Below are positions 1-10,314 of a stretch of 64,000 bases of DNA, piece after piece (the first letter of the stretch is position 1; every line of letters starts with the position of its first letter). The stretch spans positions 88,488,781 through 88,552,780 of the forward strand of contig NC_079504.1 in assembly GCF_030052815.1 (NCBI RefSeq), given 5' to 3'. A model generated the notes under the pieces. The model was not told where the DNA came from. It ran no database searches and saw nothing but the letters and a program-made list of their open reading frames with translations. A program made the translations under genes and the position numbers. This stretch comes from Hevea brasiliensis. Its lineage: Eukaryota; Streptophyta; Magnoliopsida; Malpighiales; Euphorbiaceae.

Positions 1-600
1 TTGTCAAGCAAATGCTAGGATTTCGCCTTGATAGGTTTATGAGATATGTTCTAGACCTGGTGAGGCATTTTTAGGTGTGTTTGTATTTCAAAAATCTTCT
101 CCTAATTTTGCAAGTTCAACGTGATAGTTTAATAGCTATGAAGGGGTTTAACTAGTCTAACTCCACCAAGGTGATTAAGTTTTTTGCAAACAACATTTTA
201 AAGCCTTTTTGCCTATCCAGATACATTTATTCCTCAATTCCATGGAGTCCAATTATTAACTTATAATATTTTTTATTATCATTCTAAGTTAAAAACCATT
301 TGAAATTCTCAAAATTTGCAAAAAAATTTTCTAGATTTTTGATACAAAAGTATAATATGCATATGGTTAAGCAATGTAATGAAATATAAGGTGAATGCAA
401 TGCATGAAATGCATCTGTATCCCCAAACTCAAATTTGACATTGTCTTCAATGACAACACAATATGAAAAATTAAGAGATAGCATAAAAATTTACGAAAAG
501 GCATATCATGTATTAAGAGTTTAAAGTTTGGACAAAATAGCAAGGAGTGGAGACCTAAAAACACAATTTAGGACTAAGGTATATAAGTTTTACATGAAAG
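1..600. other. AT-rich left flank, nothing recognised
   Basis: I see no coding frame, RNA gene or terminal repeat here. It lies downstream of the stop of the retroelement ORF remnant at 623-839, so it is probably that element's non-coding 3' region, but nothing in the sequence proves this. Confidence 0.5.
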
Positions 601-622
601 AACCTATCCTAAAGTCCTAACT

Positions 623-839
623 CTAGAAAGTCTCTGATGTTGATGATGGTCCCTCTGCATCGAGCCTCTCAATTATCATATCGAGCTTGTTGTGGGCTTC
701 TTGGATGCTGTCTTCGAGTGCCTGCATCCTGTTATTGAAGGTAGTCTCCATGCGCTGAAGGTATGAGAGGACGAGGTCTATAGGTGGTGGTGTGTATGGA
801 GGTACTCTAGTGGGGGGCTCATGGTGGAGTGGCTCTTGT
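623..839 (-). pseudogene. C-terminal part of a retroelement ORF1/gag-like protein
   Basis: Read on the minus strand this is an open frame of about 70 codons ending in a TAG at 623-625. It is proline-rich (PPTRVPP, YTPPP) and then strongly helical and charged, with a coiled-coil look (LQRMETTFNNRMQALEDS, then HNKLDMIIERLDAEG). The frame continues without a break into 50,533-50,720 once element A and one copy of its target duplication (CTTGT) are removed, so A inserted into this ORF. The composition and the FDADGNVIPR segment of the other half suggest the first ORF of an Athila-like Ty3/gypsy element. That assignment is a guess; a plant-specific host gene is the alternative. Confidence 0.45.
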
Positions 840-3742
840 TGTCATACCTTATCCCTCCATAAGGCATAACATGATCGCATAGTATGTTTAATGAATTACC
901 GAACTTCGTCTATCGATAATCCATTAAATACACTAAAAGGGATTTTAAAATAATTTTACTTCTTTTTGAAGATGGCGAGCACTTTTAATAGGTATTAAAA
1001 ACTTTTAATTTAAGTTTAAATGCTAGGTAAAATTTTTGATAAATTCTATTTTTCTGTAATTTTATAAAAATTTCAGTAGAGTGCCGGCTATAATTGAGAA
1101 AAACCAAAAATTTAAACCTATAGAAAAGCACTTCCAAATAAGTTTCAATCACACCCCAACCTCCAAATATTTCAAACCAACATCCTCAACAACAATTCAA
1201 TTCAAAATCCACAATTCAATTCAAAATCGTGATCTCAAAGATTTCAAAATAATTCATACACATTACATTCAAAATATTTAATGTACATTCACAAATTTAA
1301 TTTATAGATATAAAATTTCAAAAATAATATTATTACACATTTAATGTACAACTGCTCAGTTTTACATCAATTCATATGATACTAAGCTATTTACATCAAA
1401 ATAATTATTAGGGTATAAATAATACCTGTACCAAAAATCAGTGCAGCCCTTGCCAATTCAGCAGCTCACTCTGCTGCTTTTTCCTTTCCCCTATCTGCGA
1501 CCGCAAAAAAAGCTATTGCTGAGTATAATTATTCAATGGTGCACAATAAAAATTTAAAATGTAGTACATAGAACATTTATTGACAAATCACAATCTAAAT
1601 ATTTCACAATCTCATTTCACAAATTTCAAGCTCATTATAACATAAATTTGATCAAACAATTTAATAAATACAGTGTTGCCAATTCATACACAACTTAAGT
1701 CATGACACAAAATTTCCGATCAATGCCATGTTGTACACCATGACAAAGCGATCTATAACCTCACTAATCAAAATCAATGAGGAATGTAGCTAGCTAGCTA
1801 ATGAGTACTCATCCGATCTTGACTTCAACTGGTAAGCCAAAGAGGGAGGAAAATAATCAATCTCAACCCCAAAAATGGAGAAGGAAATAATATGGTACTG
1901 TCATGCTAAGTGTGATTCCAAAATCAATTTAAAACCATTATTGAAATATTTCATACAAATCACACTAAATTTCCAAAATCAATTTTTCATTCATAAGATG
2001 GCAACACAATATTTCTTGAACTCATAAGCAACACAAGAATTTCCTATTACATACCAAATCAAATTTTCAATGATAAAATACTTAAATAAGATTTATTATG
2101 CACAAACCTGATGTGAGTCACCTCTAGGCCTTAACTCAAGGTTACTTATCCTTTCTCAAGTCTTTTTCAACTGAAACACGCAAATTACAGTGTTTCAGTA
2201 TCATAACTCATAATAATTCCAATAATTTATTACATATTTATTTAATTGTATCCCCACATAGGCTTAAAACGGTATTCTCTAAACTTTGCATTTTGGGGTT
2301 ACTATTCATGGTACTATTCAAGTCAAAATATTAACTTTCTCATACTTAATAGATAGGTGAATTCCAATTACACCCACATACCACATTTTGAGTGCCTAAG
2401 TTGTTGGCTTTGATTGCCATTTAAAATTCTAAGTCTCGTACGAGAAAATTCAAATTTTCAGTTTTGGTCCCCTGTTTTACATTGTTCCATTGGTCTGGTT
2501 ACTTTGAGAATTTGGCTAAGTGTCCTTCATTAAAATTGTTCTTTATTGTCTTATCTTTAATTTCCTTTTTGAATTGCTCCATTTGGATTTTTGTAGCCCA
2601 AGATATGATCATTTTTCTAAGGCTGGCCGGATTAGTTCAAACCTAGAATTCTAGGCACTTTCTTGATTCTGGCAGTTTTGGTGTGCTGATTACAGCTCAC
2701 TTTTTGGATAGGTTATGGTAAGAATTTGGGTTTTTGTTCTTCATAAAAGTTATAGTGCTATGTCTCAGCTTTCTATCGGTATAAAATTCAGGTCATTTAG
2801 ACCTTCCTACACTAAGTTATGGCCAAATGAATAAATACTATTTATTTAGTCATTTTGGTACAGTGGCAGTGCATATTACCCAGATTTAACCTAATTGTTC
2901 ACTACCTTAATGTCATTTTCTGGGCATGGTTTCTGCATGAAAATTGTGTCATTATGTGTCTACTTTCATATCCAATTGGCCTCACACCAATTGGGTTGCC
3001 AGAATTTCAGTTTTGGTCCCTGAAAAGGACCTAGGTCATACTGCCCAAAGGTGAACACTCTCTAATCCGAATTGAATTGCATTTCTACTCATTCCAACAC
3101 ATCTCAATTGGTCACAATTGACCATTTCTAACCTCAATTAGGGTCAATTGCATCAATTGACCATTTCCTTCAAAATTTCCCCCCAATTTCAAGAACTCAA
3201 GAACCCTAATTTGGTAATTCATTCACTTAGTGCAAATAAAGTATCTCACTATGTTCTACATACTTAATTACACTTCTATATCACTTTAATTTCATCAAAC
3301 TCAAATAATTTCAACTCCCATATAGGCTGGCCAAAATTCACAATTAGTCCCACAAGTTTGTTTTGTTTCCATTTTCTATAATTTCTAAGTTTATTCAACT
3401 ATAAACACAACAATTAACTAGAAATTTCAAGTTTAGCTTACTAACCTTTCTTTGAATTTCAAATCCTTCAATTCTCTATCTTTTTTCCTTTCTTTTCTCC
3501 TTCAATCTTCTTGTCTAGTGGTAATAGCATGGTTTCTTTAGAAATTTGGGGGATTTTATGTCTAATTTGAGAGTTTGGAAAGCTTGAAATCAAGCTTTAA
3601 TGGAGGTTTAGAGAGGGAGAGGGAGAGGAGAGAGATGGCCGGCCACTTTAGGGAAGAAGAGAGTGAATTTTTTTTTTCAATTTTTGTATATTTATCTTGT
3701 TATTTGACTTTGTCAAAAATTAGAGTAATTAAAATTTATTTT

Positions 3743-3762
3743 TGACATCATGTATGATGTCA
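3743..3762. promoter_or_regulatory. TGACATCA inverted pair in A 3' LTR
   Basis: TGACATCATGTATGATGTCA is a 9-bp inverted repeat with a 2-bp spacer. The half-site is one transition away from the CRE/bZIP core TGACGTCA. It lies about 550 bp inside the LTR, upstream of where transcription probably starts. Confidence 0.45.
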
Positions 3763-4091
3763 CTAAGGTGAGGTCATAAATAATTTTCTTTTCTTTTTCT
3801 TTTTTCTTTAATTTTTCCATTCTTCTTTAATTTATTTCTATATTCCAAAATTTTCATTTCTCTGATTTTATTGGACAGTTAGGTCATGAGTCACCTCTAG
3901 AGGTGAATTGACCAATTTGCCCCTCTCCAGTTTGATCCGGTTTGTAAATAATTCGGTATTTCTTCTTGAACCCTAACCTAATTATTTGACCTACTTATCA
4001 ACTCTTTTCCACTAGGTTTGCAATACTTCTTAGGACCGTGGTGTCACAATTTTCCATTCAAAATTAGGGTTAAAACTGACCTTGCAGTCAC

Positions 4092-4137
4092 TTCCCGGTA
4101 AGGTCACCCATCGCTGTGACCCCTAGCTCATTTAACC
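4092..4137 (-). promoter_or_regulatory. 5S-promoter-like module, A 3' LTR
   Basis: On the minus strand: GGTTAAATGAGC, 16-nt type spacing, then GCGATGGGTGACC followed by TTACCGGGAA. This matches the box A/box C arrangement of plant 5S rRNA with a shortened middle. It begins about 172 bp from the LTR start. Confidence 0.5.
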
Positions 4138-4309
4138 TTTTATGCTTTGTTTTTCTTATTTCCACTTGACCTTCTAGTAATTACTCTTTATTTTTTCTCA
4201 GGGCTTTCCTAGGTGTCTTAAACATGGTTCTAATCCTTTTATTTGTCCGGACCTACACCGGTCACCAGAACAGTAAAATATATCAAGCTATCCATATAGG
4301 GGTGTTACA

Positions 4310-4323
4310 ATTCTCTCCCCCTT
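4310..4323 (-). other. Polypurine tract of element A
   Basis: Minus-strand AAGGGGGAGAGAAT directly abuts the 3' LTR start and would prime plus-strand DNA synthesis. Confidence 0.8.
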
Positions 4324-4356
4324 AAAATAAATTTTGTCTCGAAATTTTACCTGGTA

Positions 4357-4418
4357 TCAGTCTTTGAACAGCTGTGGGTGTTGTCTCCTCATATCCTCCT
4401 CACGCTCCCAAGTAGCTT
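4357..4418 (-). pseudogene. pol: Element A pol C-terminus: second half of chromodomain
   Basis: Encodes the last 19 residues of the polyprotein on the minus strand (ATWERE, then RRQHPQLF) and a TGA stop at 4,357-4,359. The first half of the chromodomain, ending NHYSGQEA, lies at 42,358-42,445. Removing element B and one copy of AGCTT joins the two halves in frame. The chromodomain is the mark of chromoviruses and is thought to direct integration by binding chromatin. Confidence 0.85.
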
Positions 4419-5961
4419 TGTAACACCCCTATTTGCATAGCCTGGTATATTTTACTATTCCGGTTACCGGTATCGGTCTAGATAATTAAGGAGATTAGAA
4501 CCACATCTAAGACACCTAGATAAGCCCTAAACGCAAATAATTAGTAATTGCCAAATAATTAAGTATAAAGAAGAAAAACAAAGCATAAAAAGTTAAATGA
4601 GCTGGGAGTCACAGCGATGGGTGACCTTCCCGGGAAATGACTGCGAGATCAATCGTAACCCGAATTATGAGCCGAAAAATGTGACGCCGTGATCCTTAGG
4701 ACTATTGCGAACACAGTGGAAAAGAGAAAATCATAGAAAAGAATTTTTAAGCAGGTCAAATAATTAGGTCAAGGATCCATAAGAAATATCGAATAATTTG
4801 CAAACCAGATCAAATCAGCGAGGGACAAATTGGTCAATTCACCCCTTGAGGTGACTCACAACCTAACTGTCCAATAAAATTTGAGAAATGAAAATTTTGA
4901 AATATAAAATTAAATTAAAGAAGTGTGAAGAAAACAAAAGAAAAAGAAAAGAAAATGAAAATGGAATTATGATATCACCCAAGATGACATCATGCATGAC
5001 TATAAAAGTAATTTCCAATTAATTATATTTTTGACCAAGTCAAATAAGAGATAAAAATAAAAAATTTAAAAGAAATGAAATTTGGTCTTCTCTTCTTCAT
5101 TTTTGCCGTGACTCCCTCTCACTTCTCTCTCTCTTCCTTCATCTTCCACCATTGTTAAAGAATAAAAAGCTTGAATTTCTTTGGTTCCCTTCCATAAATC
5201 CCCCAAATCCCAACATTAAATCTCACCCTTAGACCTAGATAAACTCTTTGGGAGCAAGAAGGATGAGAAAAATTGGAGAATTGAAAAGCTCCATATAAGG
5301 TAAATCTCTCTCCTAACTTAAATTGATTTATGCTTATAGAATTAACATTGAACAAGTGAAAATTACTTAAAAAAGTGAAGAATTCAAGCTTGTATGGGAA
5401 TAAAGAAATTTCGGCAGCCATGGTACCCTAGGGTTTTGATGGTGTTTAGTTAGGTTAAACATGAAATCTTGGTGAATTAATGTTGTATAGGTGATTTGTA
5501 TGTTTAAATTGCATGAATTGAGGAATTTAGAAAATTAAGATTTTGAGCATGTGAAAAATTGGAGAAAAAGTTGAGAATTAGTCAATTGATGCTATTGACC
5601 TTATTTGAGTTGAGAAATGGTCAATTGTGACCATTTGTGGTGTGTGTGGATTGTTAGAACTAAGTTTCAATTCGGATTGGTTAGGGTCAGTATGCAGACA
5701 GCTTGACCTAGGTCCCTTTCAGGGATCAAAACTGAAAATTTACCAACCTAATTGGTGTGAGGCCAATTGGGAATGAAATTAAACACAAAATGGACCATTT
5801 TTCATCTGGGAATCATGCCTAGAAAATGATTATAACTTAGTGAACAATTAGGCCAAATCCGGATTAGGGCACACTGTCCTGTGCAAAAATGACCAAATGA
5901 ACAGTAGTTACTTAAATGACCATAATTTGGTCTAGGAAGATCCAAATGACCTGAATCTTAT
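4419..5961 (+). repeat. Element B 5' LTR, first segment
   Basis: Begins TGTAACACCCCTATTTGCAT and aligns along its whole length with 29,452-31,024. It holds the 5S-like module at 4,591-4,637 and a leader with a splice-donor-like AAGGTAAATC near 5,299. It is cut at 5,961 by solo LTR C. Confidence 0.92.
4591..4637 (+). promoter_or_regulatory. 5S-promoter-like module, B 5' LTR
   Basis: AGTTAAATGAGC, a 16-nt interval, GATGGGTGACC, then TTCCCGGGA. Begins 172 bp into the LTR. Confidence 0.5.
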
Positions 5962-6133
5962 TGTAACACCCCTATTTGTATAGCTTGGTACATTTCACTA
6001 TTCCGGTGACCAGAGTCGGTCCGGACAATTAAGGGGATTAGAACCACACTTAAGACAACTAGATAAGCCATAAACACAAATAATTAGTAATTGTCAATTA
6101 GTTAAGTATAAATAAGAAAAACAGAACATAAGA

Positions 6134-6170
6134 AGTTAAACGAGCCGAAAGTTACAGTGATGGGTGACCT
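6134..6170 (+). promoter_or_regulatory. 5S-like module of LTR C, interrupted by D
   Basis: AGTTAAACGAGCC and GATGGGTGACCT are present with a 16-nt interval. The D insertion falls immediately after the box C core; the module resumes at 10,315 with GACCTTCTCGGGAAG. Confidence 0.5.
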
Positions 6171-9100
6171 TGTGACACCCCTTACCCGTGTACAGTATAC
6201 CCGAGTAAGTAATGCCACACGGTGTACCGGCACACTCTAATATTCCTCAATTAATTTATATCATGCTTTTGCATATAATTTATGAAATACAATTTATTTG
6301 AGCCATTTATCAAAAGTATTATTCATTTAAGGTTCCGAAAATTTTAAAGAAAATCCGGCGGAGTACCGGCTAAAAATGGAGAAAACCGTTCTTCAGAACC
6401 TGTGAAAACACTTCCAAATAATTTTCAAACAAACCCAACTTCAATTCATCAACAGAGTCTCAATAACAAAAACTCAACAATATTTCTCAATTTCAGTTCT
6501 CAATAGCCTTTTCATTTCTCAACATCCATTTCTCAGGGTTCTCATATATATAAATAACAATTAAAAGCTCAAATTACTTCCATACATAACCATAAATCTT
6601 TATTATTTACATGAACCTCAAAATACACTACATAATCCAAAATACATATGAGAAAATAAAAATTTAATTACAAAATGACAAAATGACACCTAGTGCCCTA
6701 CCAATGCACTGCAGGTAGTGAGGTGACACGGACACTGTGCAGATCTGCAGGATGAACTCACCCAGTCTGCGGTCTACTGGGCTCACGATCGGGATCTCCA
6801 GTACCTACGCGTGGCAAAAGCAACGCGCTAAGCAATAATGCTTAGTGGTGCAATAATATAATAAAAGAAAATAACAAGAAAACGAATATATAGTGAATGT
6901 GTATGATTCATTTGTTTAGTATGGTTATATATACATTAATTCAGTAACTTTGTTCACTTTCATTCATTTGGTTACCCAAGTAACCTACACTAGACGATCG
7001 GATGGATAACGTAACCGCACCGGGTATCAAGTACCTCGCCGTCACACCATCGGTCACATATGCATCTCGGTGTAATGCGACTAACAATGTCAGAATATAT
7101 CAGGCACAAGGCCAAAGCTCAATACAAAGTCAGAATGGCTAAAAGCCATAAAATCACAGAATGGCATATTGCCATGTGCAGTACTGCTAACCGAACCCTA
7201 TTGGCATGCCAAACTATCCAAACCAATCATGTTAGGTATACTAGGGTATTTGAAACTTTTAAATTCTTCAATTTGTGAATTTCAAATTTTTAGTGTCACT
7301 ATTCATCTTATTGGTCAACAAAAATGTTGACTTTTAGAATAAAAATATGTACATCGACTTTGGCACTCCCTACATACCACATTTGGCATTCCAAACTTGT
7401 TGGCATTAAGCATTTATACCATTTCAAAGTTTAAACCAACACAAGCAGAATTTTCAGTTTTGGTGAGTCAACTTCACTGTTCCATTGGACACTGTTACTG
7501 TGGAAATTTGAAGAAATGTAAAACATGAAAGTTGTTCCTTATTTTGTCTAGTTGAATTTCCTTTTTTGAATCACTCCATTTGGAGTTTTTTAGCTCCAGA
7601 TATGGTCCAAAAACCACAGCTGGCCGGATGTGCATTCTGCAGAAATTACCATATCTACAGTAACATGAACAGTGACTGCCACTGCCATTTGGATTAGGTT
7701 CTGGCCATAATTTGGGGTAGGTTCCTTCCTAAAAGTTGTTTGTCTATGTCTTAACTTGTTGCTGTAAAAATTTCAGGTCAATTGACCAAATATACAGTGA
7801 GTTATGGCCAAATGAACAGTTACTGTTCATTTGGTCAATTCTGCAGAAGCAGTTGCAGGGTGTCCGGATTGGGGCCAAGTTTTGGTCCTCTTGCTTTGGT
7901 CTTTTGGGCATGGTTTCTTCAGAAAAAATGTGCCATTATAAGCCTAGTTTCATGTCCAATTGGCCAAACACCAATTGGACTAACACAGCCAAAGTTATGG
8001 CTGTGTAAGTGGACTGAATTTTCAGTCCCTCTGCTGCTGTCCTAGGGCAGCTTACTCCTTCTCTTTGCAATCCTATTTTTCAGTCCATTTTATGGTCAAC
8101 ATACCTAAAATGGTCACTAATTGACCATTAGAATGTTCTTTAACCATTTCATAAGCCAAGTCAAATTTTCATTCCTAAACTCTAGCTAAATTTCAAAGTT
8201 TTTCACAATTTCCCTAATTTACTCTTTTATTCTCTATATATATATATATGTATACACTTTAAACCTAAGCTCTAGTTCACTCTAAGTCCATCAAACACTC
8301 CATTTCTATTCCTTCAATAGGGCTGCCGAAATTCAAGGAGTTCATATACATAAATTTCATTCATTTAATTCACAATTCCTTACTTATTTTAAGTCCTTAA
8401 TATGGAATAAAAGAAGTATAAGTATAAATAGGCACTAACCTTTTTGAAACCAACCTTGAGCTTGTTATTCTTCAAGATTTCCCCTAGAATCATAATAATC
8501 ATAATCAATTATAACTTCACTTTCCTAAATTAAATATCCAATAAAAATTCAATAGCATTTCCCCTTAAATTGGACTAAACTCCTATCATAAATCTTAAAT
8601 CCACAACCACCCATTAATACCCAATCTGGCAGCTTGTGCATTCAAATTTATATATAATGATCTAACCGTTAGATAAATCCCAAATTTTAACCATATATTC
8701 AAGATATCCCTATACAATATCAGTAAAAATTTTAGCATCAAATGATCTCTATATCATGAGATATCAAAACATTCATTCAACCCTTCAAAATCTGATTTGT
8801 TGCAGAATCAGTCTTACTCAGACAGCTCATGCAAAACAATTTATATCTCATAAACCACAAGTCTAAAATTCACCAAATTTTAACCCAGCAGCCTCAACAT
8901 CCCAAATATCATTTGTACCAAATTTCATAATTTTATAAGCATCCAGCTATTTATTTTTCTCAAATTTTAGTAGCCAAAATTCAGAATTCAACCTACAGAC
9001 AGCCTGTGTTCAACAATATATATCTCCAAATCCAACCGTTGAACAATCACCAAATTTTAACCATAACTTCCAAACATACATACCTCAAACATATCCAAAA

Positions 9101-9679
9101 CTCAGCCATAGATGTTGAGCCAAACTCACCTGGACGGAAGAGAAACATGCTGCCCTGCTGAACCCCTTTTTCACATCTGTTCATCTCCTTCTCCTTCTTC
9201 CTTTCTTTCTTTCTTTTCCTTTTCTCTCTCTTTCTCTCTTATTCCAGCCCGTATGAAGAAGGAAACTGCTGGTTTCCTTTGTTTTTTTATCTCATTTTAA
9301 GTCATTTTTATCTCTTTTTATTGGTTTGTCTAATGGTGATTAGAGGGGGCTTTTAAATGACATCATCATATGTCATAATTAAGCATTTTCCTTCATTTTC
9401 TTTTCTTCTTTTCTCTACTCATTTTCAATTCAATTTTTAGCAATATTTATTCATATTTTAGATCATTATAATTATTTACTTAACTGGATAAGTCAGCCAA
9501 AAATCACCTCTGAAGGCGAAATGACCAAAATGCCCTCCGTTTGGCTTAACGGGTCAAAATTGGCTGTACCGATTGAAAAATTTTTCTAAATATTTTCTTG
9601 GCATTCTAATGCCATAGAAACCTCAATGACCCTTCTCTGGAGTCCCAAAAATTATTTTATGAATTTTTTTCCAGGTCTA
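6171..9679 (-). mobile_element. LTR D (J-like family), 5' end replaced by Cassandra
   Basis: Minus-strand LTR sharing its body and its tail (GGGTAAGGGGTGTCACA at 6,171) with solo LTR J. It carries the CTAAGCA/TGCTTAG hairpin (6,828-6,845), the CCGG/CCGG hairpin (6,355-6,369), a TA-rich promoter-like run (about 8,233-8,255) and a long pyrimidine tract (9,190-9,250). Homology to J stops near 9,679, at the position of J about 51,910, so roughly the first 235 bp of the LTR are absent. In their place is a Cassandra element that ends exactly at the right GACCT target duplication (10,315-10,319). Confidence 0.82.
6828..6845 (-). repeat. Conserved LTR hairpin 1, copy in D
   Basis: CTAAGCA-TTAT-TGCTTAG on the minus strand: a perfect 7-bp stem with a 4-nt loop, preceded by GCACCA and followed by CGCG. 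Confidence 0.6.
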
Positions 9680-9805
9680 GTCCCTTAGGCAAATCCCACA
9701 TCGGCAAAGCACGGAGATGGTCTTGGGTTCAAAAGTAATGATATATAAGATGGGGGAACTAATCACTAGAGGTGCCTTTTGGTGGAATGGCCTGGAGAGT
9801 TGGAA

Positions 9806-9870
9806 GAACTCCGAGGTTAAACGTGCTCGTTTGAGAGAAATCCTAGGATGGGTGACCTCCTGGGAAGTTC
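9806..9870 (+). promoter_or_regulatory. 5S rRNA-like segment, Cassandra 5' LTR
   Basis: GAACTCC, GGTTAAACGTGCTCG, GAGAG, then TAGGATGGGTGACCTCCTGG: box A, intermediate element and box C of 5S rRNA at the native 23-nt interval. In Cassandra this supports transcription by RNA polymerase III. Confidence 0.88.
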
Positions 9871-10167
9871 TCCATTCCACCTATGGGACAAAACCGTGAG
9901 GCTTATGGCCAAAGCGGACAATTCCTCTAGTGGCTGGTTCCCGATCGTTACAATTGGTATCAGAGCCGCTCGCGTGTCCTCTTGGGCGATGGTGGGGCAA
10001 ACCTCAGCGAGGACGCTGAGTCCCGAAAAGGGGGGAGAAAGGTCCCTTAGGCAAATCCCACATCGGCAAAGCACGAAGATGGTCTTGGGCTCAAAAGTAA
10101 TGATATATAAGATGGGGGAACTAATCACTAGAGGCGCCTTTTGGTGGAATGGCCTGGAGAGTTGGAA

Positions 10168-10232
10168 GAACTCCAAGGTTAAACGTGCTCGTTTGAGAGA
10201 AATCCTAGGATGGGTGACCTCCTGGGAAGTTC
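10168..10232 (+). promoter_or_regulatory. 5S rRNA-like segment, Cassandra 3' LTR
   Basis: Second copy, with a G to A change just before GGTTAAACG relative to the 5' LTR copy. Confidence 0.88.
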
Positions 10233-10314
10233 TCCATTCCACCTATGGGACAAAACCGTGAGGCTTATGGCCAAAGCGGACAATTCCTCTAGTGGCTGGT
10301 TCCCGATCGTTACA

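Larger units (their letters stand above)
840..4309 (-). repeat. 3' LTR of element A
   Basis: Starts (minus strand) TGTAACACCCCTAT at 4,309 and ends GGTATGACA at 840. It contains a 5S-like module (4,092-4,137), a TGACATCA inverted pair (3,743-3,762), a purine/pyrimidine-rich leader around 3,480-3,650, and a decayed copy of the CTGAG/CTCAG hairpin (1,519-1,537). It has no gene. Small open frames inside it are not conserved in the sister LTR. Confidence 0.92.
9680..10314 (+). mobile_element. Cassandra TRIM retrotransposon
   Basis: Two direct repeats of exactly 273 bp (9,680-9,952 and 10,042-10,314) differ at about four positions. They flank an 89-bp non-coding core with a PBS for initiator tRNA-Met (9,955-9,966, TGGTATCAGAGC) and a polypurine tract (AAAAGGGGGGAGAAAG, 10,026-10,041). 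Each LTR carries a 5S rRNA-like segment, the diagnostic feature of Cassandra, a non-autonomous element moved by other elements' proteins. The left LTR has no matching target duplication next to it; the right end abuts the duplication of D. The two long open frames that cross it on both strands are chance. Confidence 0.93.

Noticed and set aside
5155..5421. 88-codon minus-strand frame repeated at 30,176-30,442
   Set aside because: It repeats only because both are copies of the same B LTR, and it lies antisense to the leader; substitutions show no codon bias that I can see.
7060..8045. Several 70-90 codon frames in LTR D
   Set aside because: No shared protein between D and its relative J at these positions; they are chance frames in non-coding LTR.
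8233..8255. TA dinucleotide run as a marker repeat
   Set aside because: Short and impure; it more likely serves as, or derives from, the TATA region of LTR D. The TA run at 55,809 is equally short.
9806..9870. Genuine 5S rRNA gene
   Set aside because: Only the internal promoter half resembles 5S; the 5' and 3' ends of the rRNA are absent and it sits inside a 273-bp terminal repeat.
9817..10261. Two long open frames (about 137-141 codons) on opposite strands across the Cassandra region
   Set aside because: They run through the duplicated non-coding LTRs and the 5S-like segment. Cassandra encodes no protein, and the frames repeat because the LTR repeats.
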